A DNA stretch of 64,000 bases from Caldisericia bacterium. GTDB taxonomy: Bacteria > Caldisericota > Caldisericia > JAAYUI01. Of the stretch, positions 43,623-52,297 are shown piece by piece. The DNA is taken from assembly GCA_017999835.1 (NCBI GenBank), contig JAGNLA010000003.1:1-64000 (forward strand), given 5' to 3'. The notes under the pieces were generated by a model. It searched no databases. It saw nothing but the letters and a program-made list of their open reading frames with translations, and was not told where the DNA came from. The position numbers and the translations under genes were made by a program. Every line of letters begins with the position of its first letter. Positions within the stretch are counted from its first letter, which is position 1.

Positions 43623-46046
43623 ATGCGAAAATTGGTAATTTTCCTTACTGTCTTTGTGGTTCTGCAGTCTATCGGGTTTTGCCCTTTAAACCAATTGGTT
43701 TTATCTGATGCAAATATTGAACAACCAACAGTTTCGGAGAAATGGAAATCTAAACTAGGTTTTGAGTACGAAAAGGTGGCATCAAACATATTATGCGACG
43801 GCAAATCAATATGGTTTGCATCAAGCGATGAAACATTGTATTGCGTAAATATCGACGATGAAAAAAAATTATTGACATATAAACCACAGAAAACCTCTAA
43901 TGGATTTGGATGGGTGCATGAAAGTGGTAATCGGATAATTTTTAAATCAACTCTTGGGTTGGCCTGCTTTGACAGAGATTCGAAGAAACAGGTTTGGGCA
44001 ATGGATACCAAGGAAAACAAAGAATGCAAAGTAGGTTTTAAAGAATCAATCCTGCTTTATGGCACTACCAATGTTGATTGTTTGGACATTGAAACTGGAA
44101 AGCTCAAATGGGGAAAGGATATCGGTGGCCCATTCTATGTGTTTGTTGCAGAGAGTGGGTTGTTTATAGCGCCCCAAATGGGTAGAGATGGCTATTTGAG
44201 CAGCCTTGATTATGCAACCGGGAATGAGCTCTGGGTCAGAAAAGATATAAATGCCGAAAAAATTCTGATTCACAACGACAATGCTCTGGTATCAATCGGC
44301 AAGGGAGTTGTGTGTCTGAGTGCAACAACAGGCCAAAATCTATGGCAATACGACAATGGGAAAAATTTCGTCTCGATTGAAGATGCCAATGATGCTTATG
44401 CCATCATCTGGGCAAAGGATGGAGCTGACAACGACAATAAAGGCTCGATTTGTCTCGACAGCAAGACCGGTGAGGTCGTTTGGAGGATGAAGGATCAATT
44501 TCCAGAGATTAAGATTGTTGGCGATAACAAGGTGCTCATGTGGGAATCAAGTTTTGCTTTCAGGAAACACATTGTGCTTTCATCACTGGATAAAAATGAA
44601 GAATTACTCACATATGATTCAGAAGATGGGAGATATATTCAGGCAGTTGATGCATTTGAAGACTATGTTTGTGTAGAGACTGCTGAAAAGTTTTTTGTTT
44701 TTGATTTGCCAAAAAACTCAATTGCATGGTCAATGCCAAAATCAAAGCATTATGATCGTTTGTCTTCTGTAGATCACGATATTGTTTTAATTCGGACTCA
44801 GGACAGTTGTGTCCAAGGGTTTGCGCTGGCAAACGGAGAAAAAATTTTGAATATCCAGACAGGTGATTTCAATCCGTCGAGTGTGATTTTGCATAAGGAT
44901 TTGGTTCTGGTACAAGCCAACACATCTCACCTATCTGAATCAACATCAACACTTGCTTGTGTGAATAAAACAGATGGAGAAACGAAGTGGCAAAGACTGT
45001 TTGGTGCTATGACCTCAACCTCTGGCATAAAAATAAGTTGCAATTGGATATTTGTTGCACATCAAACCACGTTAGAAAAATGCGTGGTTGAATGCCTTGA
45101 TGCCGACACTGGAGAAACGGTATGGAAAACGATTATTGAAGAAAGCTATGGAGACGAAACCACAGATCCGATCAGTCTCGAATACTACGATTCAAAAGTA
45201 TATGTGACGATTTGTTCGCCAGGGTTGGTCTGTTGTCTTGATGAATCAAGCGGAGAGCTGCTTTGGCAGTGGAAGTCAGATGGCACAATACAACCTGAAA
45301 CCTGTTTTTCAAAAGACCTCTGCATTGTTGGTACCGATAACAAAGAGCTGGTTTGTCTGGATATAGATTCAGGAAAACCCAGATGGACTTACAATAAACC
45401 CAAAGAGAATGAATATGTAGGGGTTGAATTCTGGGATTACGATTTGTCTGGCAACAAGGCCTTTGCTGCCATTGAAAAGGACATATTCATGAGTTTTGTT
45501 TGCGTGGACACAAGCGATGGGAAAAAACTTTGGGAGTATAAGCAGGAAAATGCAAGCAACCTTGTGTTTGTAAAGTATGAAAATGGCAAACTCTATGCTG
45601 CCTATCATTATCTTGAAATCGATGGTGATTTTTTCGAACGTGACTGCCTGATATGTCTGAACGCAAAAACCGGGGAAAAATTATGGCAATACAATTATAA
45701 TGGGTACATGGATCAAGATCCACTTTTCAACTCAAATTCATTGTTTGTCAAAGTTGGCTTTTTTTCTACAGAAGATGAGTATCTTTGTATAAATAAAAAA
45801 ACTGGAAAAAAGACCTGGGGAGCCAAATGCAATGACGTTTGTGCGATTTATGGGTTTTCATGCGTAAACCAAAAATGGGCGATTGCAGTCGGTTTAGATT
45901 CACAAATCCATTGTTATGATGCTCTCACTGGCAATGAGTTGTTCAGTTTCGCGGTTGACAGTTACGGTAAACTGCCAGCCGAAATAGAAGATAACAACGT
46001 TTTTATTTCGAGCACAAACGGATATCTGTATTGCTTAAAAGAATGA
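43623..46046 (+). CDS. Exported PQQ-like beta-propeller protein
   Basis: 807 residues from ATG 43623 (GGAGG at 43614-43618; a TTG at 43620 is too close). A signal peptide is followed by about fifteen PQQ-type blades across the whole chain. Typical phrases are 'C-L-D-x-x-T-G-x-x-x-W-x' (for example NVDCLDIETGKLKWGKD and LVCLDIDSGKPRWTY). Unlike the propeller at 7743 it has no stalk, cohesin or anchor domain, so it may be soluble in the envelope. Function unknown; it resembles BamB-like propellers in fold but is longer. No obvious operon partner. Confidence 0.82.
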   Translation: MRKLVIFLTVFVVLQSIGFCPLNQLVLSDANIEQPTVSEKWKSKLGFEYEKVASNILCDGKSIWFASSDETLYCVNIDDEKKLLTYKPQKTSNGFGWVHESGNRIIFKSTLGLACFDRDSKKQVWAMDTKENKECKVGFKESILLYGTTNVDCLDIETGKLKWGKDIGGPFYVFVAESGLFIAPQMGRDGYLSSLDYATGNELWVRKDINAEKILIHNDNALVSIGKGVVCLSATTGQNLWQYDNGKNFVSIEDANDAYAIIWAKDGADNDNKGSICLDSKTGEVVWRMKDQFPEIKIVGDNKVLMWESSFAFRKHIVLSSLDKNEELLTYDSEDGRYIQAVDAFEDYVCVETAEKFFVFDLPKNSIAWSMPKSKHYDRLSSVDHDIVLIRTQDSCVQGFALANGEKILNIQTGDFNPSSVILHKDLVLVQANTSHLSESTSTLACVNKTDGETKWQRLFGAMTSTSGIKISCNWIFVAHQTTLEKCVVECLDADTGETVWKTIIEESYGDETTDPISLEYYDSKVYVTICSPGLVCCLDESSGELLWQWKSDGTIQPETCFSKDLCIVGTDNKELVCLDIDSGKPRWTYNKPKENEYVGVEFWDYDLSGNKAFAAIEKDIFMSFVCVDTSDGKKLWEYKQENASNLVFVKYENGKLYAAYHYLEIDGDFFERDCLICLNAKTGEKLWQYNYNGYMDQDPLFNSNSLFVKVGFFSTEDEYLCINKKTGKKTWGAKCNDVCAIYGFSCVNQKWAIAVGLDSQIHCYDALTGNELFSFAVDSYGKLPAEIEDNNVFISSTNGYLYCLKE

Positions 46047-46070
46047 ACACTAGAATAGTGCTCATTTTTA
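46043..46070. terminator. Bidirectional terminator between convergent genes
   Basis: ATGAACACT and AGTGCTCAT pair over 9 bp with one mismatch on the plus strand (a G-U pair on the minus strand). T runs occur on both sides. The plus-strand gene's stop codon lies inside the first arm. Confidence 0.7.
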
Positions 46071-46084
46071 TTAACGTAAACGAG

Positions 46085-46432
46085 TTATTTGCCCAGATTT
46101 TGCCTGATTGCGTCGAGTTTGGCAATGCCATCAGGATTGAACTGCCTGAATTCGTTGACTGACTGGCAGGGGTATTCCTGGCAATGAGCGCAGTTTGGGG
46201 TACCTTTGGATTTGTTGCAAAGTCTGAGTTTGCAGGAGTTGCAGAAACTGAAGATATTGTCATCTGACAAGCATCCTGTGCAGTTGATGTCCTTGGCTTT
46301 GATGTCAGGGTTGAAAGCCGATGCCCATTTTTTGGCGACTTCTTCCCTCATGGCATCGTCGTTTGCCATCGTTGCCTTGTATGCTTCGCATTCCAGGCAA
46401 TTGATTCCACAGCAAGATATCTTTTCTTCCAT
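46085..46432 (-). CDS. DUF3795 cysteine-rich protein
   Basis: 115 residues. About a dozen cysteines arranged as CCGINCLECEAYKAT, CTGC, CNSCKLRLC and CAHCQEYPC match the DUF3795 family, thought to bind metal. It lies 52 nt after the ROK kinase gene in the same direction. Function unknown; a metal or redox sensor is a guess. Confidence 0.85.
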   Translation of the reverse strand: MEEKISCCGINCLECEAYKATMANDDAMREEVAKKWASAFNPDIKAKDINCTGCLSDDNIFSFCNSCKLRLCNKSKGTPNCAHCQEYPCQSVNEFRQFNPDGIAKLDAIRQNLGK

Positions 46433-46484
46433 GTTGACATGATAACAGACGTCAAAGTGGCTGTCAAACTCTAAAACTAAATGG

Positions 46485-47327
46485 TTACCCGATACATCTG
46501 GTATTTAGCCAGGCGCCGATCATGCAGCCATCGTCACCTAAACCTGCAAGTCTGATAATGGTTCCTGGATCTCTTGAAAGACAAAGATTTTCTTTGATAT
46601 GTTCAAACATTTTTGGTGCAAACACATCCCAGGATTTTGTTAGGCTGCCGCCTATGACTACAGCTTCAGGGTCAAAGGCGTTGATAACATTGGCTACGCC
46701 AATGCCATTCCATCTAGCAATCCATTCGACGTGTTTGTGTGCCTCAGGGTCACCATTTCTTGCCGATTCAAAAACTTTGGCAGCGTCGAGACCCTTGTTT
46801 GAGAAATATAAACCAGAGCTGACTACGTTCCAGCAGCCCATCCTGCCACAATTGCAGGGGAATTCGTTAGGAATAAGCGACATGTGGCCCACTTCACCTG
46901 CGAGACCGTTTGCACCCATCAATATTTTCCCATCAATCACAACGCCTGCCCCGATGCCTGTTGAAAATGTAAGATAAACGAAGTTCTTAAGGCCGATGGC
47001 TGAACCGTAGTACATTTGGGCAAGAGCCCCAGCTTTGCAATCGTTGATAAGTTTGGTTTTGATGCCATGTTTCTTCAGCATGACCTGAGAAAACGGGAAG
47101 TCAGATATTTTTTGGCTGGAAAGATGGATGAAATGACCTGTTTCAGGATCAATAAGACCGGCGACCGAAATGCCGACCGTGTAATCAACTCCTGCCAAAT
47201 ATCGTCCCAAGATGTCGATAAGCTCTTCACCATTTTGGGGCGATGGAAACATCTGTTTGTTTCTGACGCTTCTTCCGCTGACGTCGGCTATGCGAAGGTT
47301 GGTTCCCCCAAAATCAACCGCGAGCAT
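46485..47327 (-). CDS. ROK family sugar kinase (glucokinase-like)
   Basis: 280 residues. An N-terminal phosphate-binding motif (AVDFGGTNLRIADV), the catalytic-site region NDCKAGALAQ, and the ROK zinc motif EVGHMSLIPNEFPCNCGRMGCW are all present. Most likely it phosphorylates glucose or a related sugar at C6. It lies 12 nt after a cupin-type glucose-6-phosphate isomerase, so the pair would feed glucose to fructose-6-phosphate. Sugar specificity is inferred. Confidence 0.9.
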   Translation of the reverse strand: MLAVDFGGTNLRIADVSGRSVRNKQMFPSPQNGEELIDILGRYLAGVDYTVGISVAGLIDPETGHFIHLSSQKISDFPFSQVMLKKHGIKTKLINDCKAGALAQMYYGSAIGLKNFVYLTFSTGIGAGVVIDGKILMGANGLAGEVGHMSLIPNEFPCNCGRMGCWNVVSSGLYFSNKGLDAAKVFESARNGDPEAHKHVEWIARWNGIGVANVINAFDPEAVVIGGSLTKSWDVFAPKMFEHIKENLCLSRDPGTIIRLAGLGDDGCMIGAWLNTRCIG

Positions 47328-47339
47328 TGTTGGCGGAAC

Positions 47340-48098
47340 CTAGAATGTGGCGCAAGTTTCTGGGAAATTCAGGCATTTGAAACGCTTTGGGTCGTCGGAG
47401 AGATTTGTGTAGAGTGGACCTGAAAGTCCAAAAATCAACGGCATATCGCCTGATTCAACAGTCCGAAATTTTGGATGTCTTTTGTAGTTTTCATTTTCAA
47501 TCCAGTGTTTGCCTGTTTCGTTCTCGACAAGCAACCACGCGCCGCCTTTATGATCACGAATGGAACAATAATTGGACTGACATTTGGTTGAGACAATGTC
47601 TGAAACGACCAAGAAGTCGGAGGAGGCATTGATTGTGATGTGTCCATAACCTGGTGGCATAAGGATTTTTGTGCCTGGTTCTGCTTCTATGACAACTGCA
47701 TCCATCAAATTTTCATCCTGAAGGAAGAATGTCGCTTTGCCGTAGACAACCTCGTAAATTTCAGGATATTCTTCATCTTGCCCTTCGGCTTTGCAGTGGT
47801 AATGCCCGATTGTTTTGATGAATTCCCTGCCGATTTTTCCAGGCCTGATGACTGTCATGTCAAATCTTAGTTTGCATTGGTCAAATTTTTCCCTGTCTTG
47901 TTCAAGCGCAAGTCCGGTGTACATCCAATAAAGCACCTCATCAGTGGCATCATTGGCGCATGAATCGATATAGTATTGGCATGATGCGTTTTTTGTGCGC
48001 ACAGCCGGTTGACCGTAGTCAGGAATATCCGGGAAAGAGAGTTTGCCTGATACAGGATCAAATTCTACATTAAAACCTACATTTTCGCTGAGATTCAT
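47340..48098 (-). CDS. Cupin-type glucose-6-phosphate isomerase
   Basis: 252 residues from ATG 48098, set by GGAGG just upstream; a 275-residue version would start at 48167 ahead of the promoter. Metal-binding cupin residues are seen in GHYH (98-101), E113 of YPEIYEV and H153 of PPGYGHITIN. This metal-dependent isomerase class is best known from Euryarchaeota and some bacteria and interconverts glucose-6-phosphate and fructose-6-phosphate. First gene of an operon with a ROK kinase and DUF3795. Confidence 0.9.
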   Translation of the reverse strand: MNLSENVGFNVEFDPVSGKLSFPDIPDYGQPAVRTKNASCQYYIDSCANDATDEVLYWMYTGLALEQDREKFDQCKLRFDMTVIRPGKIGREFIKTIGHYHCKAEGQDEEYPEIYEVVYGKATFFLQDENLMDAVVIEAEPGTKILMPPGYGHITINASSDFLVVSDIVSTKCQSNYCSIRDHKGGAWLLVENETGKHWIENENYKRHPKFRTVESGDMPLIFGLSGPLYTNLSDDPKRFKCLNFPETCATF

Positions 48099-48117
48099 CA
48101 AACCTCCAGAGCCAATA

Positions 48118-48145
48118 ATGATATTGCGAGGTTTAAGCTTGTCAA
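48118..48145 (-). promoter_or_regulatory. Promoter of the isomerase/kinase operon
   Basis: On the minus strand: TTGACA (48145-48140), a 16-nt spacer and TATCAT (48123-48118). Predicted transcription starts about 12 nt before the 48098 ATG, supporting that start. Confidence 0.7.
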
Positions 48146-48185
48146 ATAACTGTTCATAGAAGAACACGAAATTGAAAAATGAGGA

Positions 48186-48755
48186 TCAACCAATTTGTTT
48201 GCCATCATCAAAGCCCTGACCTATTTTCGGGCCTGTGCAAAAATACCCCATTGTTCCTGTATCATAGAGAAAAGGTTTCACGTTTTCAATTGACGGTTTG
48301 CCGTTCTCTCCAGCCACGCTCTCGTCGGCTTTAACGTCTACTATCTCGCCAACAAACATTGTGTGGAGGCCAAGTTCTGTCACACTGACAAGTTTGCATT
48401 CCAGGATTACCGGAAACTCTTCTATGTAGGGTGCGTCAACGAATTCTGCTTTTACTGGCGTGAGTCCGGTTTTTTCAAATTTGTTTACATCCCTTCCTGA
48501 GGCAATGCCCATGTAGTCAGCTTCCTTAAGATGATGTACTGACGGAATGCTGACTGTAAAAGCTTTTCTGTCAAGAATGCATTGATAGGAGTAGGTCGCC
48601 TTCCTCAAAGATACGGTAATACATGGTGGTTTTGAGCAACAAACGCCGCCCCAGGCTATTGTCATGGCGTTCGGTTTACCTTCTGAATCATAGGTTCCAA
48701 CAAGCCAAACTGGTGTAGGAAACGCCAACACTTTTGCTCCACAAGATTTTTTCAT
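48186..48755 (-). CDS. Flavin reductase family (flavoredoxin-like) protein
   Basis: 189 residues. It is an FMN-binding split-barrel protein; the flavin-contact segments NAMTIAWGGVCCSKPPCI and SLRKATYSYQCI are typical. Members reduce flavin or carry electrons as flavoredoxin. It is the last gene of dnaN-recF-dciA-flavin reductase; its ATG overlaps the dciA stop by 4 nt. No functional link to replication is evident. Confidence 0.88.
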   Translation of the reverse strand: MKKSCGAKVLAFPTPVWLVGTYDSEGKPNAMTIAWGGVCCSKPPCITVSLRKATYSYQCILDRKAFTVSIPSVHHLKEADYMGIASGRDVNKFEKTGLTPVKAEFVDAPYIEEFPVILECKLVSVTELGLHTMFVGEIVDVKADESVAGENGKPSIENVKPFLYDTGTMGYFCTGPKIGQGFDDGKQIG

Positions 48756-49222
48756 TGTGTACTCCTTTTTTTGCCGTTTGACATCATGGCAAGCATGGCG
48801 CCAAGAAACGATTCCCGGATATCTTTTGGCACGCTCTCGGCAACAGTTTCAGCCCAGGCAAACTTCTTTGGACTGATTTGCTGGATTTCCTTTTCCGAGA
48901 CAACATTTGTTTTTGAAATTTTTTCCATCGGTCTTCTGGCCACTACCGGGTTAAGTTTTGTAACAATACCATGTCCGACAATGTCGCTTATCCTTTCCAG
49001 AATCAGCGATCTGTAGTCGGAAATCTGGGAGCACCAGGTAGAAGAGTCGCATTCAATTTGGAGGTTGCCATTTTCAAAGCTAACAGGTTTGCAGTGTAAG
49101 GCAATGTTTTCACCAACAATCGAATGCCATGAGGGTATGACAAAGCAGGCAGTCATAAGCTTGTTAAGTTGTCGGCCTTTCATTCCGTCAAAAATTTTTT
49201 TTAGTTCCTGTGGTCTGCCCAT
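48752..49222 (-). CDS. DUF721/DciA-like protein
   Basis: 156 residues from ATG 49222, overlapping the recF 3' end by 22 nt. The DUF721 domain (about 20-100; VIPSWHSIVGENIALHCKPVSF and CSSTWCSQISDYRSLIL-like) marks DciA, the ancestral replicative helicase loader. The long hydrophilic tail is typical. The position after recF is also typical for the family. Function as helicase operator is inferred from homology. Confidence 0.8.
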   Translation of the reverse strand: MGRPQELKKIFDGMKGRQLNKLMTACFVIPSWHSIVGENIALHCKPVSFENGNLQIECDSSTWCSQISDYRSLILERISDIVGHGIVTKLNPVVARRPMEKISKTNVVSEKEIQQISPKKFAWAETVAESVPKDIRESFLGAMLAMMSNGKKRSTQ

Positions 49223-50220
49223 GAGTTCGATTCTATCAAAACATAATTGCCTTGTGGAGGCATTTGAGCGCATGTTATAAAAGCTTGCCCGAAAGACTCC
49301 ATCTGAGTCAATGCCTGACTTGCACGCGATTTGTCGAGTTCAGCGAAAAGATCATCGGCAAGAATTATTGGTTCAATGCCTGTCAACCTTGCTATTAACC
49401 TAGCCTGGGCAAGTTTGAGAGCCAGTGTCACCTTTCTGGCTTCGCCGGTTGAGGCGAACCTGTCAACCTGGTGACTTGAGAGGTTTAGCGACCAGTCGTC
49501 TTTGTTTGGACCGATTACAGTCTGCTCGCGAGCTTTTTCCTTTGGAAAGACCTTCCTAAATTCATCTTTTGAAAGATCACCGCTAGAGGTAAAATTGAAA
49601 GCTATCCTTTCCTCTGCGAGGCTCATTCTCAGCTCCTGAACAACCTGCTCTCTTATTTCTCTGACCTGCGTGCCCAACTTTATGATGGAGTCGGTTAAAA
49701 CCTCAAACATGTTCCTTCCACCAAACTCGTTCTTCAGCCAGGCGTTTCTTTCTGTCAAAGTTGAACGGTAATCAGAAATTGTGTTTGCCCAGCCAGAGTT
49801 TATCTGACTGGCTGTGTCGTCGAGAAATTCTCTTCGGGCAGAAGGCGCTCCTGTAGCAATCTGGGAAGTGGCTGGTGTGATGGCAACCATTTTCATGACT
49901 TCAACAAGTTCCTTGCCTGATCTGACCGATTTGCCATTCATCTGGACGGTTTTTCTCTCGTCCCAGCAAACGGTCGTTGATATGTTCTTTTCACCTTCAA
50001 GTTTTGCCGAAACGGCAAACGATGAACTGCCAAATGTCGGCACTTCGTAATCCTTTGAGTGAGTGATTGATTTTGCGCGCATGGCATAACCGATTGCCTC
50101 AAGCAAGGATGTTTTTCCTGTGGCGTTGTTGCCAAAAATTACAGTCACCCCAGTATCGAACTCGAAGTGTTTTGAACCCAGCAGCCTGAAGCTGGTTGTT
50201 TGAATTTCTTTTATCAGCAA
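49201..50220 (-). CDS. recF: DNA replication and repair protein RecF
   Basis: 339 residues. It is an SMC-like ATPase that loads RecA with RecO and RecR at gaps. Walker A GNNATGKT (30-37), signature FASTGEARKVTLALKLAQ, and Walker B PIILADDLFAELD are visible. Start: TTG 50220, overlapping the dnaN stop by 7 nt. It is slightly shorter than usual (about 360), with a short C-terminus. Confidence 0.92.
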   Translation of the reverse strand: MLIKEIQTTSFRLLGSKHFEFDTGVTVIFGNNATGKTSLLEAIGYAMRAKSITHSKDYEVPTFGSSSFAVSAKLEGEKNISTTVCWDERKTVQMNGKSVRSGKELVEVMKMVAITPATSQIATGAPSARREFLDDTASQINSGWANTISDYRSTLTERNAWLKNEFGGRNMFEVLTDSIIKLGTQVREIREQVVQELRMSLAEERIAFNFTSSGDLSKDEFRKVFPKEKAREQTVIGPNKDDWSLNLSSHQVDRFASTGEARKVTLALKLAQARLIARLTGIEPIILADDLFAELDKSRASQALTQMESFGQAFITCAQMPPQGNYVLIESNSWADHRN

Positions 50221-51314
50221 CGCAGCGAAACGAGGATATATCTATAGGTATCGTCAGACTCAGCCTGGACGAGTACAGGGTGAAGCACGCCGTTGAGGTT
50301 GAGCTGGACTCTTGGACCATCAACACCCTTGATACCATCCATAAGTTTTCTGATGTCAAAGCTGAGTTCAAGCTCGCCGCCAACTGTCTCGACAGCAAGT
50401 TTTTCCTCGACCTCGCCAAGTTCAGGGGCTATTCCTTTACAAACAAGCTCATTTTCCTTGATAGCGATGGTCACTTTTTTTGAGCCTTGTCTGACCAGGA
50501 TGTTGACCCTTGAGAGGGAATCCATGAGAGATTTCTTGTCAGCGACAACCTTGAAGTCGAATTTTGGAGGGATGACCTGACGATATGGAGGATAGTTGCC
50601 ATCAATGAGTCTGCTTACGACGTCGACCTTGCCAAATCCAAACCCAAGCTGGGTTGGTGAGAAGGTTAACTCGACATCGCCGGTGTCTCCACCGTCGATG
50701 AGTTTTGTAAGGTTTCTCCAGACTGTGCCAGCCACGATTGCGTCAACGTCCGGTGCGTTTGGTGATGGAATCTGACAGATTGCCAGTCTCATGGTATCTG
50801 TTCCAACCAGGCTGAGTACTTGTTCCTTGATTGTGATTAAAGCACCGAGATACTCCCTTTTTTCTTCCATTCTTTCTGACAGTGCAGGGGTTACTTTGTC
50901 AACGATTGAAACGAGAAGGTCTCTGTCGACGGTAATCTTGTCACCCGAAGATACTGTCGGTATGCGTGGATAATCGGCACCGTCGATGCAGTTGAGTGTT
51001 GCTTTTGTGATGCCTGATTTGATAAGAAGCAGACCGTTACTTTCTGTGCTTATTTCAATTTGTTCTTCAGGGAGGCTGTTGAGAAGCTCGACAAAAATTC
51101 TGGATGGAACTGTCGTTTCACCAGCCTCAGAGACGTTTGCCTCAACCTTGTGTGCTACCCAGGTTTCCATGTCGGAACCAGTGAGTTTTACGCCGGTTGA
51201 ACCGGCCTCGATGAGGATGTTTCCAAGAAGTTGTATGGATGGGTTTTTGGGTACCACTGTTGAAACAGCTGTGGTTGCCTCGACAAGTTCAGTTTTATTT
51301 GCCTCAAACTTCAT
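50214..51314 (-). CDS. dnaN: DNA polymerase III beta subunit (sliding clamp)
   Basis: 366 residues from ATG 51314 with GGAGGTG directly upstream; a start at 51374 would lie upstream of the promoter. It is a ring-shaped processivity clamp with three clamp domains (GSDMETWV early, DGNYPPYRQVIP at the middle joint, the C-terminal YRYILVSLRC). It heads dnaN-recF-dciA. No dnaA or gyrB is adjacent and no DnaA-box cluster was seen upstream. Confidence 0.95.
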   Translation of the reverse strand: MKFEANKTELVEATTAVSTVVPKNPSIQLLGNILIEAGSTGVKLTGSDMETWVAHKVEANVSEAGETTVPSRIFVELLNSLPEEQIEISTESNGLLLIKSGITKATLNCIDGADYPRIPTVSSGDKITVDRDLLVSIVDKVTPALSERMEEKREYLGALITIKEQVLSLVGTDTMRLAICQIPSPNAPDVDAIVAGTVWRNLTKLIDGGDTGDVELTFSPTQLGFGFGKVDVVSRLIDGNYPPYRQVIPPKFDFKVVADKKSLMDSLSRVNILVRQGSKKVTIAIKENELVCKGIAPELGEVEEKLAVETVGGELELSFDIRKLMDGIKGVDGPRVQLNLNGVLHPVLVQAESDDTYRYILVSLRC

Positions 51315-51335
51315 TATGCACCTCCATAAAACCGT

Positions 51336-51364
51336 ATTATATCGAAATCGAGCATAAGGCTCAA
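51336..51364 (-). promoter_or_regulatory. dnaN promoter
   Basis: On the minus strand: TTGAGC (51364-51359), a 17-nt spacer and a perfect TATAAT (51341-51336), giving a start about 15 nt before ATG 51314. Confidence 0.8.
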
Positions 51365-51472
51365 GTCTTAACAAATAGTTGTTCTCTATCTCCCAAAATT
51401 TACTTACTCTTAACTGCTCATCCTTGCGGTAATCACATAAAAATCTAGAATTGGCTCAAAAGGTAGGTTAGC

Positions 51473-51880
51473 ATGAAGAAGAACATTATATTTGGCGTAA
51501 TTCTTTCACTGGTAGTCGTAGCAGTTATTGTTACACTCGTTGTATTCTATACCAACAAGGGAAATTCTCTTGCCAATGCCGTAAATAGCGGCTCCTGCAC
51601 TGGCGATCCTCAGTCATGCTCCCAGGAACAGTTGGCAGGTTGTGGATCTTCTGCATCGGGTTGTGCATCGTCTTGCAGTGGTGAATCGAATCCGTACTTC
51701 GATCCAAATGTTGACTATAGCGCGATTGAAAGAGAAGCTGTTGAGTTCTATTCCTCAAAAACAGGTGACAATTCAGTTTCAGCCAAGGCTTTTGGAATAG
51801 ACAAAATCAACGTTGTTATCACCAAGGACGACAAGATTGTCGAAAGATATGTTTACGAAAATGGTAATTTCGTAAAATAA
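51473..51880 (+). CDS. Small exported cysteine-rich protein
   Basis: 135 residues. An N-terminal signal or membrane helix (about 5-27) is followed by a Ser/Gly/Cys-rich segment (CTGDPQSCSQEQLAGCG, then CASSC, about 41-70) holding six cysteines, then a small alpha/beta domain (about 80-135) that looks like a PepSY- or FMN-type mini-domain but is not assigned. A good AGGTAGG ribosome site lies upstream. First gene of a cluster that ends in two haem-motif proteins, so the cysteines may bind metal or form disulphides. Confidence 0.7.
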   Translation: MKKNIIFGVILSLVVVAVIVTLVVFYTNKGNSLANAVNSGSCTGDPQSCSQEQLAGCGSSASGCASSCSGESNPYFDPNVDYSAIEREAVEFYSSKTGDNSVSAKAFGIDKINVVITKDDKIVERYVYENGNFVK

Positions 51881-51889
51881 GGAAAACGC

Positions 51890-52294
51890 GTGAAGAAAAA
51901 GATATTAGGAACCACAGTCAAATTTGTTATAGGAATAATTCTTGTAGGCGGGTTCACATTCACGTTGTATAGTTTAGGATGGCTCAATTTGTCATCACCA
52001 AAGGAAACCTATGGCTCGATAGGCAGTTCAGATGTGCAAACTGTCACCATGGCGCAGATCCGCGAAGGGTTGGACACCAGTGATCAGATTGTCATGCTTG
52101 AGGGCAGGATTGTCAGTGAATGCCCACAAGGTACCTGGTTCAGTCTTCAATGCGACAATTGCGAAATCCAGGTGAAGCTTGACAATGCGAGCATTGTTCT
52201 GCCTATACGGTTAAACAGGCAGGCGAAGGTTTACGGAGTCATCCGCAGAGTTGGCAAGGGCTTCTACCTGGAAGGCTATCAGATAGAGTTCTAA
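51890..52294 (+). CDS. Membrane-anchored OB-fold-like protein
   Basis: 134 residues, GTG start 9 nt after the previous stop. A membrane helix at about 10-30 is followed by a beta-barrel-like domain (about 65-134; IVMLEGRIVSECPQGTWF, VKLDNASIVLPI, GVIRRVGKGFYLEGYQI) containing a C-x-x-C (CDNC). It resembles the OB-like domains seen in exported redox or copper-handling operons. Function not assigned. It is followed after 3 nt by the propeller/stalk/haem protein. Confidence 0.65.
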   Translation: MKKKILGTTVKFVIGIILVGGFTFTLYSLGWLNLSSPKETYGSIGSSDVQTVTMAQIREGLDTSDQIVMLEGRIVSECPQGTWFSLQCDNCEIQVKLDNASIVLPIRLNRQAKVYGVIRRVGKGFYLEGYQIEF

Positions 52295-52297
52295 CCA

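Noticed and set aside
50214-51472. Replication origin near dnaN
   Set aside because: No dnaA, no DnaA-box cluster and no AT-rich unwinding region in the short upstream gap.
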